Notes: generated by a model not told the origin, from the sequence alone. A stretch of 64,000 bases of DNA from Acanthosepion pharaonis (GCA_903632075.3 CAHIKZ030003327.1:2527501-2591500); one strand, 5' to 3'. Shown: positions 46,835 to 59,513, counted from the stretch's first letter. A program made the numbers and translations.

Positions 46835-47300
46835 GTCTATAATAAACAGTATTAACAACATTTACCGGCCTGAATGTCCGAGAAATTGTCATAAAGAATA
46901 TGCGTCCTCCGACAGGAATCGAATCTGTATCCTATACGGAACCATCATTTAGCTTGACGTGTCTTTAACCGATTTGGCTACAGAGGAGCTTTCGGTTTGT
47001 CTTAAAATAATTGTCGGACTTTGTCCATTTCATAATGTGTGGCGTCATTTGTTTACATTTGGATGCACTTTGAGCAGATATGAATGTACGTGAGAGATTC
47101 ATGGAAGATTGAAGTTTAAAGGCAGTAAATTCGACCTTGCTAACCGAACGCTCCTCTGTGGCCAAATCGGTTAAAGGCACGTCAAGCTAAATGACGTTTC
47201 CGTATAGGATACCGGTTCGAATATTTTTTGTAAAAATTTCTCGGTCATTCAGGCCGGTAAATGTTGTTAATACTGTTTATTGTAAACAGAGCATTTTTTT
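46835..47300. mobile_element. inverted pair of tRNA-like SINE units
   Basis: 46835-47000 and 47140-47300 are reverse complements with a few differences. Each arm holds a tRNA-like sequence: CTCTGTGGCCAAATCGGTTA (A-box region), GTCAAGCTAAATGAC (possible anticodon arm), a GTTTCC/GGATACC variable-arm-like region and GGTTCGAAT (B box). The outer ends share ATAAACAGTATTAACAAC and ATTTACCGGCCTGAATG. The long variable region suggests a tRNA-Ser-like origin. Confidence 0.65.
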
Positions 47301-47914
47301 GAAAATACGATTCCATCACGACACAGGAATTACTATGTTTCGAAACTGGTCCACAAGTGTTAAAGTTTAACTTCAATATTAAACCTTAACTTTGTAATTT
47401 TGTCAAATATATCTGTTAAAATGAGATGTCAGTGTTATTTTCATTTTTGCGTAATTTAGACGACAATTTCTCCATCACATCCTGCTAATATATGTTTAAA
47501 TTTATTTATGTATTTTTAGTTATTCATTTATCTGTTTATTTATTTTTAATCTCAATCAATTATTTACGCAGGTGTTCATTCAAAAACGCATATCAAGACG
47601 AAGAATAGATGCCAGCACAAATGAAATCAAGTGTAAACCGCTGTTTTCTTATCGCAATGATAATAACAGAAACGAAAAAAAAAAAAATGAATATCATATC
47701 CAGTCCTTGAGACCAAATGTCGTCAGCATCAAGCAAATCAAAAATGTCTGCACAAATGTCGACGTCACCATTTAAAATCTAAAAAGTGAAAAAAGTGAAA
47801 TAAAAATATCTGGAATTTGCAAAGGAAATCTAAAAAAAAATTATTGAATACCAAGTGGCAGCTATCATTTTCAGAACTCTTGAAACGCCATCTTCTTTTT
47901 CTAAGTCCCTTCAG
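47301..47914. other. unassigned sequence
   Basis: AT-rich; nothing recognised. Confidence 0.5.
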
Positions 47915-48610
47915 AACGTTGGCGATCATGGCTCTCCACTATTTCCTGACGTTTGCGGCTCTTAGTAAAATTTCTCTTATTGCTATCTCTCCTAATCTCT
48001 ATTCTGCCAACCATTTACAAAAATCTTGTTAGGCAGGAGTTATTCATTGTTTTCGGCCTCTCTTGCCTTCAATATGTCTATCAGATTTTACAAGCACTCG
48101 TTCCACATTATGTACCCTAAAAATTTAAACTGTTTTTTATGATGTGAACCATAAGGTTATGTTTCCATTTTCTTCAAAACTTCGTCATTACTCATATGGT
48201 ATTCTCAGCAATCTTCTGTGGAATTGCATTTCCTTTGGGGCAAGACAGTGTTCACTGCTATATATGAGGACCGATATTACATAAGAGTTAAATACTTGTT
48301 TCTTTGTTTCTAAAGAAACTTCCCAGATATTTAAAGTCTTCTATTTGCTTAATTTTTGTATCTCCATTTTGCATGTTGTACTGTTCCTTATGCATTCTAT
48401 CTACTTGCAGTTGATGTTTCGTACTTTCTTCTTGTTTTCCTTCATTATCTTCTGTAGGAGTTTCTGCTATCAACACTGTGTAATCTACATCTTTTATGTT
48501 GCTAAGATTTTGGCCGCCAATAATGAATCCTGGTAAGAATTCGAATTCTCTCAAAATCGCCTCACTTTCCCTACTTAATATTCTGTGTGGTATTGCCAAA
48601 TTGAGTCATG
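47915..48610 (-). pseudogene. non-LTR retrotransposon reverse transcriptase fragment (RKLWRAMI family)
   Basis: The minus strand at 48288-48599 reads REFEFLPGFIIGGQNLSNIK, DVDYTVLIAETPTED and GDTKIKQIEDFKYLGSFFRN. The position of the catalytic Y-[AM]-D-D box is read as DVDY, so the active site is lost. RKWWRAMIANV lies near 47925 at the C-terminus. The middle is deleted relative to a full thumb region. The 5' end meets the 15/16-bp minisatellite. Confidence 0.72.
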
Positions 48611-50062
48611 GCCGGACATTTGGTCGACGGATATTTGGCCGACAGACATTTGGCCGACGGAGATTTGGCCGAGAGACATTTGGCCGAAAAGACATTTGGC
48701 CGAATGGACATTTGGCCGAGACACATTTGTCAGACGGAAATTTGGCCGAACGGACATTTGGCCGAATGGATATTTAGCCGAGAAACATTTGGCCGAACGG
48801 ACATTTGGCCGAACGGATATTTAACCGAGAGATATTTGGCCGAACGGATATTTAGCCGAGAGACATTTGGCCGGACAGATATTTAACCGAGAGATATTTG
48901 GCCGAACGGATATTTAGCCGAGAGACATTTGGCCGGACAGATATTTAACCGAGAGATATTTGGCCGAAAGGATATTTAGCCGAGAGACATTTGGCCGAAC
49001 GGACATTAGACCAAAGGGATATTTGGTCGAGAGATATTTTGCCGACGGAGATTTGGCCTAGAGACAATTGGCCGAACGGAAATTTGGCCGGGAGACATTT
49101 GGCCGAACAGACATTTGGTCGAAAAGACATTTGGCCAAACGGATATTTTGCTGAGAGACATTTGGCCGAACGGACATTTGGCCGAGAGACATTTGGCCGA
49201 GAGACATTTGGCCGACGAACATTTGGCCTAGAGACATTTGGCCGAAAGGATATTTGCTGAGAGACATTTGGCCGAAAAGACATTTGGCCTAGAGACATTT
49301 GGCCTAGAGACATTTGGCCGACGAACATTTGGCCTAGAGACATTTGGCCGAACGGATAGTTGGCTGAGAGACATTTGGCCGAACGGACATTTGGCCGAGA
49401 GACATTTGGCCGAACGAGCATTTTGCTGACGGAGAATTGGCCGGGAGGCATTTGGCCAAGCGGACATTTGGCCTAGAGGCATTTGGCCGAACGGGCTTTT
49501 TGCTGACGGAGATTTGGCCGAGAGACATTTGGCCGAACGGATATTTGGCTGAACGGACATTTTGCTGAGAGACATTTGGCCGAACGGATATTTTGCTGAG
49601 AGACATTTGGCTGAACGAGCATTTTGCTGACGGAGAATTGGCCGAACGGACATTTGGCCGAACGGACATTTGGCCGACGGACATTTGGCCGGCAGACATT
49701 TGGCCGAACGGACATTTTGCTGACGGAGATTTGGCCGAAGGGACATTTGGCCGAACGGACATTTGGCCGAACGGACATTTGGCCGAACGGATATTTTGCT
49801 GAGGGACATTTGGCCGAACGGACATTTGGCCGAACGGACATTTGGCCGAACGGACATTTGGCCGACGGACATTTGGCCGGCAGACATTTGGTCGAACGGA
49901 TATTTTGCTGAGGGACATTTGGCCGAACGGACATTTGGCCGAACGGACATTGGGCCGACGGACATTTGGCCGAACTGATAGTTGGCTGAGAGACATTTGG
50001 CCGAACGGACATTTGGCCGACGGACATTTGGCCGACGGACATTTGGCCGACGGACATTTGTT
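48605..50062. repeat. 15/16-bp minisatellite, about 90 units
   Basis: Unit: GGACATTTGGCCGAAC with 15- and 16-base forms (GAGAGACATTTGGCC, GACGGACATTTGGCC). Stops are rare in all frames: open frames of 292, 220, 194 and 168 codons lie on the minus strand and 166 on the plus strand. They share RPNVRSAKCPFGQMS-like or AERTFGRTDIWPN-like repeats. No start context or complex sequence supports a real protein. Confidence 0.95.
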
Positions 50063-50109
50063 CTTTGCTTTTTCATTGTCAGATTGTCTGTTTGTCTGTC
50101 TGTCATATT

Positions 50110-50117
50110 CTCTTAAA

Positions 50118-50161
<44 letters not shown>

Positions 50162-50275
50162 ACATTCTCTTCAATATCTATCTATCTATCTATCTATCAC
50201 ATTCTCTTCAATATCTATCTATATATTTATCTATCACATTCTCATCAATATCTATTATATTCTTTTCAATATTTA
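50110..50275. repeat. (ATCT)n and CACATTCTCTTCAATATCT repeats
   Basis: ATCT runs separated by four copies of a CACATTCTCTTCAAT-type spacer. Confidence 0.9.
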
Positions 50276-50351
50276 TTTATCTATTTATACACAGACTATA
50301 TCTATAAACACGCTATTCTATACACGTGTGTACAAGTTATGATCTTAATCT

Positions 50352-50537
50352 CTACTCACAATTTACTAGTGTGTTAAATTCAGACTTCACTGGGTTCTCT
50401 AGATTTGCAACCTTGTGCCCAAGTAAGATGTCCAAAGAAATAAGTTTTGCTCTTCTCTGTAGCCATGATAGTTGCCTATTTACCCCACCTCTCCCTTCAT
50501 AAATAGTGGTTGGCGCAGTTGGGCTTACATTAAACAC
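50352..50537 (-). other. unrecognised open frame
   Basis: The minus frame reads PTAPTTIYEGRGGVNRQLSW, LQRRAKLISLDILLGHKVAN and LENPVKSEFNTLVNC. Its composition is protein-like and not low-complexity, and the frame opens toward 50600. I recognise no family. It could be a decayed retroelement piece or a host exon. Confidence 0.2.
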
Positions 50538-51059
50538 TGGATCGCGAAAGCTGCTTTTAACTCCGGTAGGCCCTCTTCTTTTTGGAGGAAGGGAACATCA
50601 CAATCTTCTCAATTGATTCTTGTAGATGACCTTATACCATACTATACTAAACATCAACACAGAAAGTACAAGAACAGAGAATTTATAAAGACGCCATATT
50701 AAATTCATTTTCCAACCATGAAAAAAATAATAAAAATCTTCCGTTTGCCTATCTACATATATATTTATGTCTATATAAATATATGTGCATATAGATACCT
50801 GTAGGTATGTATGAGAAAGTTTGTTTGTTTAAATTGTTTTTATCCAGCCTTTTTGTTTAGGTTTCCACTTAGTTTCACAAGAGAATACGCGTTTTCATAA
50901 GGAAAGCCACGTCCCACCTCTGAAGACTTCTTTACGTCTGCACCAGTCGTTAGCCTCCTTGACTTGGGATGCTGTCGGTGAAAGATTAAAAGAAAACTCT
51001 TTGCTTCACTAATTAGAAGCTTCTATCCGTTATGTGTACACTGTCTTATCCATCGTTAT
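50538..51059. other. unassigned sequence
   Basis: No feature recognised. Confidence 0.5.
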
Positions 51060-51357
51060 CCGAGCAAGATAGAAAGAAAGAAAAAAAAAAAGCAAAACGA
51101 AAAGAAGGAGGCAAAAGATTTGAATGAAACTGGGCGGATGAAGAAATGTAGTAAAATGAGAAATACGGGAGAGGAAGGAAAAAGAAAAGAAAAACAGAAT
51201 GGGAAAAATGACGGGTAAAATAGAGAAGGAAAGATAGTAAAATGTGATGATAAGGGAAAGAAGAAAAATAGAATCATATGTAATAAAAGAATGAATTCGA
51301 AAAAAAAAAGAAAGAAAGAAAGAAAGAATGATCTCTAAAGAAATGTAGCGAAATAAA

Positions 51358-51388
<31 letters not shown>

Positions 51389-51509
51389 GAAGGAAGAAGG
51401 GAAAAGAAAAGAAAAGAATGATCTCTAAAGGAATATAGCGAAATAGAAAGAAAGGAAGGAAGGAAGGAAGGAAAAGAAAAGAATGATCTCTAAAGAAATG
51501 TAACGGAAT

Positions 51510-51552
<43 letters not shown>

Positions 51553-51780
51553 CAGAAAGATCCAAAACTTGTACGGATGAATTAAATGGAAGAAGTAGAA
51601 AAAAATGTACAAAAAGGAGAAACGAAGAAAAATAAAGAGAAAAGAAAAAGTTAATGGAAAACTTGAGGGAAAAAGAATGAATAATAAAAAGAGATTTTTT
51701 TAACGAAAAAAAGAATGAAAAAGTAGAACCAGATAAATACGGTTTATAAGGTGAGTATTAGGTTTGAAGGCATCCAAGTT
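51060..51780. repeat. purine-rich GAAA repeats with a ~75-90 bp higher unit
   Basis: (GAAA)n and (GGAA)n runs interrupted three times by GAATGATCTCTAAAG, then AATRTARCGRAATA, near 51328, 51417 and 51481. Confidence 0.88.
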
Positions 51781-52391
<611 letters not shown>

Positions 52392-52511
52392 AAATCAGCA
52401 CCAAGCGGCGAGAGTGTGTTTCATACTTGAACGCGGTTTTTCTGAGCTGAAGATTGCTTTCATTCATGAAACAGACTGTTGCAAATCGAATTTGATCACA
52501 TTGCTCAGTTT

Positions 52512-52513
<2 letters not shown>

Positions 52514-52562
<49 letters not shown>
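52514..52562. repeat. (TA)n microsatellite
   Basis: About 24 TA units. Confidence 0.96.
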
Positions 52563-52564
<2 letters not shown>

Positions 52565-53484
52565 TATCATTTGCCACAAGTCCTAGATGATTCATATTTA
52601 TATCAGCATCTATCAATTGATGTGAAACTTTTTCAGAGCATTGCCATTTGTATCAATGGCATTGTTTGTTATTATTAACTTACCTTTACAATGTCGGTGC
52701 ACGATTGTTTTTCAATGTACGCAGAGACAGTGTCCTGGGTCAGCCCCCTTCTCTTAACATCTCAATAAATACCCTGAAAAGAAGATCAAGTCTACATCAT
52801 TTGTTGCTAGCAAGCAGCAGGTGTTACGTCACACATTCCCTCTTCTAGTTGACTAACTTAACGAAGGCTAAGAATTCCAACACTCCCGGTGGACTGTGTG
52901 CTAGATGGCCGTTGACACTGCAAAAATTTCATCCTCTCTTTGACAGGTTTTGCTTTTTTATTATTCCTGCTCGGTGTCTAGACACTCTGCTTACCAGAAA
53001 ATCTTGGCGAGAGGAACCGGTTTAGTCGAAGGAATTCAAAAATAGATTCCGATGGTTGGTCAAATTTTGGAATGTGTGGAGAGCTATGAATTATAAATAT
53101 GGTGAATAACACGCTACACAGTATAAACAACAAGACGCTCGTCTAATAATTAATTATATCTCCACGGGTATATAAATGTCATACGAGGTCATGTTAACTT
53201 CGAGTAAAGGTGTGTACCTGGCCGCGTATAGAAAAGGACTAAAATGGCGGAATGAAAGTTAAGAATATATTTTCACCGAAATCCAGGAAAATGGACCGAA
53301 ATGTGTGTGTGTGTGTGTGTGTGTAAACGAATATAATACAAGAAAAAAGCTAATATGCCTATGCAAATATATACTATCGGGTTAAAGTTTACCTTTTTCA
53401 TAATTTATTTAATATTTCCTTTCGGGCCAGAATGACTTTCTCCCACTGAACGGTTTATCATATCTTCAATAATAATATTTGTAA
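52563..53484. other. unassigned sequence
   Basis: A (TG)n at about 53303-53324 and no recognised gene. Confidence 0.5.
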
Positions 53485-53706
53485 TTATTGAAGGGATTCC
53501 TGGTAGCCTACGCCTGAAAAGAATACAAGAGAATTGTACTCACAAGTAAAGCCCATACTTTACGAAGTTTTTTTTTATGTATGTAAAATATATGTGATCT
53601 TATTTTTTTTCCTCAACAAATAATCAGTGGAAATTGTCATGATGGCTAACCTTAGGTCTCTGGTTGGGACCCGAAAAGAAAGAAATATGCATCAGAAATG
53701 AAATCA
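53485..53706 (+). mobile_element. Dong/R4-like LINE copy F, 3' end only
   Basis: The plus strand reads IIEGIPGSLRLKRIQENCTH, a stop, then the family's 3' untranslated block (ACCTTAGGTCTCTGGTTGGG). It ends directly in the (AAT)n tract at 53707-53724. Confidence 0.72.
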
Positions 53707-53724
53707 AATAATAATAATAATAAA
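53707..53724. repeat. (AAT)n tract between LINE copies F and G
   Basis: About six AAT units. Confidence 0.85.
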
Positions 53725-56500
53725 ATGGTCTAGGGAAGAGTAAATTAAAGTAATGATAGCCTTTTACAACGTAACGATACATCAGACAACGATAACAACG
53801 ACCAAAGCTGTCTATAATATCTGGCGATAAAACACCCCTCAAACAGACTAAAAATCGATGCCAACAAACTAGGCAATGCCAGGCGTGACATCATCAGGAA
53901 AAAAGAATACCTGAAATCCAACTAGAAAGCATCCGAGAAAACATCATAAATAGATTAAATGTTAACATCGAGGGATTAAATATCAACAACCCACAGGAGA
54001 CACATGTAGAGGAACAAATAGAAACCAGTTGTAAAAATCCCTCTGAGGTACACAAGCAAATAAAGGAAGATAATAACGAATATGAGAGAGAATTAGAAAT
54101 GACAAAAACAGCCGATATAAATGGGAAAATGTAAAGGAAATATATTTCGAGGAAAGGTCAACAACTCCAAAAGGAAGAAAGAACCGTCAAGTGAAGAAAA
54201 CCATCAAGCTTGCTAACCAGTTAGAAAAATAAGGGACGAAATGGAAATATGAACGAACCTGACAGAAATTATTCATCTTATATACGCAGTCTTGGCAACG
54301 ATCACAGAAACAATAGGTAAAAAAGTAAAAATCCAACGTAAACGAAATGACAGTCAGGAAAGAAAAAAATAGAAACCGAAATACGAGGACAATTCTCACT
54401 TCTAAGGGAAGTAAACAAGGGCTCCAAAATGAAAGAAAGAAAAAAGGAGAAAACTGAAACGAAGCCTTGACATAAAGAATAAGAATGATGTAGCAAAATT
54501 GAAGAGAAGCGGAAACAAATTCAAACGAAGGCACAGAGATTCAGGCGTTATGAAAAAAGAAACAGATTCTTTGGCAAAACAAGATCTTCAAAGAAGATAG
54601 CAAGAAACTATATAAAGAAAAAATAAAATATAGATAAATGACCCACCTAATATTTAGGAAGTCGAAGAGTTCTGGTGTAAGATGTGGAAAAACTGCAAAA
54701 TGCACAATGAAAGAGTTACATGGATCAAACAACAACAGGAACAATACACACATATAGAGTGCCAAAAATGGGCGGATATCAATATTACTGAAACAACCGC
54801 TGCCATCTGCCATCAAACCAAAAGCTGGAAAGAACCAGGACTAGACCGGATAGCAATTTTTGGATAAAAATCTATCTAGCACCTACCAAGACCTCGGATT
54901 GGCTTACAATGATATAATCATAAACCCAGAAAAATGCCCCAAATGCCGCACGTGGGGAGTAACATACCTACTTCCTAAAATAGAAGAGACACAGAACCCG
55001 AAGAACTATAGGCCCATCACCTGCCTACCAACAATCTACTAGATCCTCACTTCTATCATAAGCGAAAGGACATACAACTTCCTTGAGAAAAAGAATTTAC
55101 TTGCAGTAGAACAGAAACAATGTAAAAGAGGAAGTTAAGACCAACTAATTATCAATAAAAAAAATATTGGAAGAGGTGAAAACAAAGAAAAAACTTATCG
55201 ACAGCATGGATCGACTACAGAAAGGCGTTCCACACTCAGGGATAAAGAATAGCCTAAAAATATATACAGAGTATACCCCACAACGTTCAAACTCATAAAA
55301 GAAAGCATGAAAACTGGAAGACAACACTAAATCTAAGCCATACAAACGGGTCATTTACATCGAGACTAACCAACATCAAAAATGGGAACTTCTAAGGAGA
55401 TTCATTGTCACCACTTCTCTTCTGCATTGCATTATCGCCACTCAGCTGCCTACTGAACAACAGTAGCTAAGGATATAAGACACAGAATGAATAAACTCTA
55501 AAAAATACAACAATCGGATTGGAAGCCTACCTCACAGAAACCAATGACCCCCCCTCTCCTACAAATAGTAAAACACCAATTCCACTCTATAAACAAAGAA
55601 GCTGCACTCTTCAAGAAAACAGCTTAATATACCTGGAATCCTACCAACGAAAAACGAAGCGAAGCGAATACCATCTATGCGAAACGAGTAAAGCAAAAAG
55701 TAAAACAACTTGGCCAAATGAAATTACAACAAAACTGGGAGGACAAGGTGTTGCATGGCAAATACATAAAAAAAACGAAAGAAGCAGATATGTAACAACA
55801 GAAAACGCATCAGTGGCCGAGGAGCACCGGACTGAAAGCTGAAACAGAAGGCCTATTTATTGTAGCTCAGGACCAAATCACTGTCACATAATCAAGGATG
55901 GAACTAACACAAAATTCTGGATGTCCTGAACTGGCAAAAAATGAATGCATCCAGGCACATAACAAGGTAGCGACATATGTGCACTGGAAGATATGCAAGA
56001 AGCACAAAATGGAAACCACTGAGGGATGGTATGACCACCAACCAGACACAGTTGCCCAAAATAATAGTGTAACTATCCTCTGGGACATGTCAATTCAAAA
56101 CTGACAGGGAAATCAAAGTCAGCAGACCTGAAATTCAGGAAGTGTGTTAGGGTTCTTGACATAGCAGTGAGCATCCGAGAGAAACACATCCATAAAAATT
56201 ATCGAGAAATTATCAAAATACAAGGACCTGGAGTTCGAGATTAACAGGATGTGGGGAATGATGACTGAGACTGTACCAATAGTAATCGGAGCACTGTGCT
56301 TCGTGAGAAAAGGAATGAATAATTTTACTAAGAGTGTACCAGTTAACATCAATAGAAAAGTTGCCCAGAAAATCGCCCCACCAGGAACATCCCATACACT
56401 AAGAAAAGTGCTATCAATTAAATTACAATAAGACCTAAGGACCCTAGTTTGGACCCGGCTCTACAGGATACAAAGCAAGAAACATAATATACAGAAACAG
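53725..56500 (+). pseudogene. Dong/R4-like LINE copy G, longest copy
   Basis: The plus strand carries decayed coding sequence over ~2.7 kb. In order: a Lys/Glu-rich N-terminal region (54100-54600), EEFWCKMWKNCKMHNERVTW, SWKEPGLDRIA and NYRPITCLPTIY (reverse transcriptase fingers, 54830-55040), TAWIDYRKAF (palm motif A, ~55200), and TTLNLSHTNGSFTS and GDSLSPLLFCIALSPLSCLL (~55330-55460). The catalytic YMDD segment appears deleted. Then come a SGCPELAKNE-like and KVATYVHWKICKKHKME zinc-finger flank (~55915-56015), WYDHQPDTVAQN, and the nuclease and C-terminal parts to 56430 (VPIVIGALCFVRKGMNN, PGTSHTLRKVLS). Many stops and frameshifts. The 3' end runs into (AAT)n at 56501-56513. Confidence 0.78.
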
Positions 56501-56513
56501 TAATAATAATAAA

Positions 56514-56770
56514 GTAATTAATCGCTTACTGCATAAAGTTTCCTTAATTTTTTTTTTTTTTTGCAGATCCACCTTACTTGGTAATGATAATCTTAGGCCA
56601 GTCGGATTTGAAATGTTTAGGTTAATCGCCTCTAAAAGAAATTGGACATCATTCAATGAGTTAAATACTTTCCGCATCGGAGCTGAGCAAGAGTTAATTA
56701 AACCAAACAAGATATGAAACACTACTATTTATTAAATCTAAAGGGTGGCCTCAAACGCTTGTCCAAAGTG
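56514..56770. other. unassigned sequence
   Basis: No feature recognised. Confidence 0.5.
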
Positions 56771-56773
56771 CAC

Positions 56774-56991
56774 AAACTCACACACACACGTGTGTGTGTG
56801 TGTGTTTGTAAAAATATATGTAAAAATTTCAGATAGAGTTTATCTGTAAAAAACAATAAGAATAAAGACAAAAAGTAAACTTAGCTTAGCCGACGCGTTT
56901 CGTTCTCCGTTTATCGTGATAATGTCCCACAGATGATGAAACGCGTTGGAAAAGATTTCATTTTGTCTTTATTTTCACACACACACGCACA

Positions 56992-57069
<78 letters not shown>

Positions 57070-57090
57070 ATATGTGTGTGTGTGTGTGTT
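56774..57090. repeat. inverted repeat bounded by (CA)n/(TG)n, with (TATC)n
   Basis: AATAAAGACAAAAAGT and CGACGCGTTTCGTTCTCC at about 56870-56910 are mirrored by GATGATGAAACGCGTTGG and TTTTGTCTTTATTTT at about 56933-56975. CA/TG runs lie outside both arms, then (TATC)n at 57022-57068 and (TG)n. The arms contain GAAACGCG. Confidence 0.65.
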
Positions 57091-57196
57091 AATAATAATA
57101 AATAAGCATTTTTCTTCATCTGATACGGGTGGGGAGAAAATTTATATCTATTCTTAATATATATTTAAGAGCTCTATTCTATTAACATCGGCACGC

Positions 57197-57198
<2 letters not shown>

Positions 57199-57264
<66 letters not shown>
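57199..57264. repeat. (TA)n microsatellite
   Basis: About 32 TA units. Confidence 0.97.
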
Positions 57265-57267
<3 letters not shown>

Positions 57268-57571
57268 TTGTGGATGGCTGTAATCTTATATAAATAAACA
57301 CACAGGAAACAATGATCATTATAAAAAATTTCAATTGTTTTGTAAGTTTTCACTTCTATGAAGTGAATAAAATGTCGTAACTGGAGGCTGTGATGTTATT
57401 AGAAAAGAGACAACAAAATATTCTGTGTAATTAATCCAACATGTTGTTAATTGTTGCATAGCACATAAAAGAAATCCTTGTTTTGTATGAATAAAAGCCG
57501 ATCATGCTGGCATTCAGTGTAATCTAAGGAAAGGATGACCATGTCTTCCGAAATAGGAAAATGATACAAAG

Positions 57572-57958
57572 ATGCAGTTATCGTTCAAAATCTCTAATTA
57601 TGTCAAGTATCTATCTGAAATTGTTCGACAAACTGACATGCAGGCTTATGAGAAAAGCCATATTAAGGGATTTATGTATGTAAATATTATGGCGGAAGGT
57701 CAGGTCATCCATATTGCTCAACTTTCTCGAAATAGTCTTGTTTGCTTTTACTTCAAAAGAAACAGATGTAGAAATTTACTGAAAATTAATTCGGCTCTCG
57801 TCCGAGATCAGGGATTCACAAAGTTAACACGCCTGGGCTTTGACGCCTCTTTCTCTCGAAAGTGTCTCTCCAGTGACCACACAAATGGCGAAAATAATCG
57901 CTTATGTGCACTGTTTAAACAAAACCGTCGTTTGGATATTGTCTATAACAAAAGATAA
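57572..57958 (+). CDS. unrecognised 128-codon open frame
   Basis: Starts MQLSFKISNYVKYLSEIVRQ and continues through AEGQVIHIAQLSRNSLVCFY and FKRNRCRNLLKINSALVRDQ to a stop at 57958. Composition is protein-like and basic. A second plus frame (57840-58130: IPSKCIQIIHIKARLAEYKK, SLRGGRKAKYGKSYLELGIS) overlaps it in another phase, as expected if one longer reading frame was broken by a frameshift. I recognise no domain. It could be a decayed mobile element, a pseudogene or chance. Confidence 0.22.
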   Translation: MQLSFKISNYVKYLSEIVRQTDMQAYEKSHIKGFMYVNIMAEGQVIHIAQLSRNSLVCFYFKRNRCRNLLKINSALVRDQGFTKLTRLGFDASFSRKCLSSDHTNGENNRLCALFKQNRRLDIVYNKR

Positions 57959-59204
57959 TAGTTATAACATCCCAAGTAAATGTATTCAAATTATACATAT
58001 AAAAGCCAGACTGGCGGAATATAAGAAAATCCAAAGCCTAAGGGGCGGCAGAAAAGCCAAATATGGTAAATCATATTTGGAGCTGGGGATAAGTGCTAAT
58101 ACCACCCTTTCTGTGAATAAACTGAGGTAATTGATAGGGGTGGACGGTATTGGTATGTCGACTAATTGCCATGCTACTATAAGATTCAGTGATGAGTGGT
58201 TTTCATTGCTTGAAGAAATGGTGTTGGAGAATTATCTTGAGTATAGTTGCGAATCACCGAGCTTGGGATAGGTATGTACAGGGAGTTACGAAAGTCACCA
58301 AGATATTTAAAAATATTATAATTTCCACATCTTTTTATTATTCAAAAATAGTTTTATACGGAACGAAAATTTAAAAATAAGAAATATATACACATTTAAT
58401 TATGAAAAATTACATGACGTAAATGTCCTGCAGTTTTGACTACACACAGGCGCGTTTTTTTCCGGAGTATTCTCCATAACAGCGGTTAATAAACCTGTCT
58501 GTAGCCCTCGAATGTCTGCATAGATGTTATTCTTGAGTTATTAAATTGTTTAAAGTTTGTTGATGTATACACATGGTCTTTCACATGTTTGCAAGTTCCT
58601 TATTGTACCAGATTGACTTAAACCGTTATAACAACTGATGAATCCTGAAATCTGGTAGTGGTTTTCTGACATCGATGTGTCGGCAGTATTCTCTTTGATT
58701 GTGAATGATGGATTGGTTAAATCTCGAAGACAATTCCTGGAATCTAATTTCTGACAAAAAAAGAAATAAAAAGTATGAAAAATCTGTTATGTTATATTTA
58801 AATCGCTAGGTGGCTTTTGAGACACGCTCTATTACTGTCTCCATCTTGCGTGGAAGAAATGTCTGATTCGAGGTCGGGAATCTATATGGACGGCAATTTT
58901 TCTAAAGTATCTTTTTTTTTCTCCATCATTATTACACATTTTACACAGGACGAAGGATGAAAAATAGATCTGTCGGACAAACATTCGAATTATTTTATTG
59001 TATTATAACGCTTTAAATTAATCATTTGTTCTTTAACTTCTAATATCAAATATGGTAGAATTGATCCGATAGAATGTTTAAATTGTCCCACAAAGACCTA
59101 AAAATATGTAACTATAGCATGCAACGGATTTTCATATATAATTTCATCATTGCTTTTTGACAAAGAAATCAGTAATTTAATATTTACTATAATACTCGTA
59201 GTCC
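57959..59204. other. mostly unassigned sequence
   Basis: After the continuation of the broken frame to ~58260, nothing recognised. Confidence 0.45.
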
Positions 59205-59355
59205 TGGGTATGAAGATAAACTACATCCGGCAGCAAGCTTTCTGATCGAGTTTTAGGCCTATAGAACCACCTCTAAACAGTTGTTTTTCTCAGGTTTCCC
59301 CTGATGCGGTGGTAGCACCTGTTAGGGTCACAGCTATGGGCAAATAGTTAAACCT
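59205..59355 (+). repeat. dispersed repeat shared with 43.2 kb
   Basis: AAACTACATCCGGCAGCAAG near 59228 and AGCTATGGGCAAATAGT near 59331 match the minus strand of 43205-43390 in the same order. Confidence 0.4.
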
Positions 59356-59513
59356 AAAATTGGGGCCAAAACACTATGAAAGTATAAAAATAGATTTTTA
59401 TATTAAAAATATTTTTTAAAAATATTACCAGCAATACATTTTGAAAAAAATTACCAGCAATATAATTTTTGAAAAAATATTACCAGTAAAAGGTTAAAAA
59501 ATATTACCATCAA

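Noticed and set aside
46895..47222. Functional tRNA genes
   Set aside because: Acceptor stems do not close and the units are part of an inverted repeat; more likely SINE heads.
48605..50062. Minisatellite as a CRISPR array
   Set aside because: Short contiguous units with no unique spacers.
34010..50062. A shared 16-base periodicity of all minisatellites (16, 32, 48 bp)
   Set aside because: The arrays at 40.4 and 48.6 kb mix 15- and 16-base units, so the common factor is probably coincidence.
49228..50106. 292-codon minus-strand frame as a protein-coding gene
   Set aside because: It is generated entirely by a 15/16-bp minisatellite that is open in most frames on both strands.
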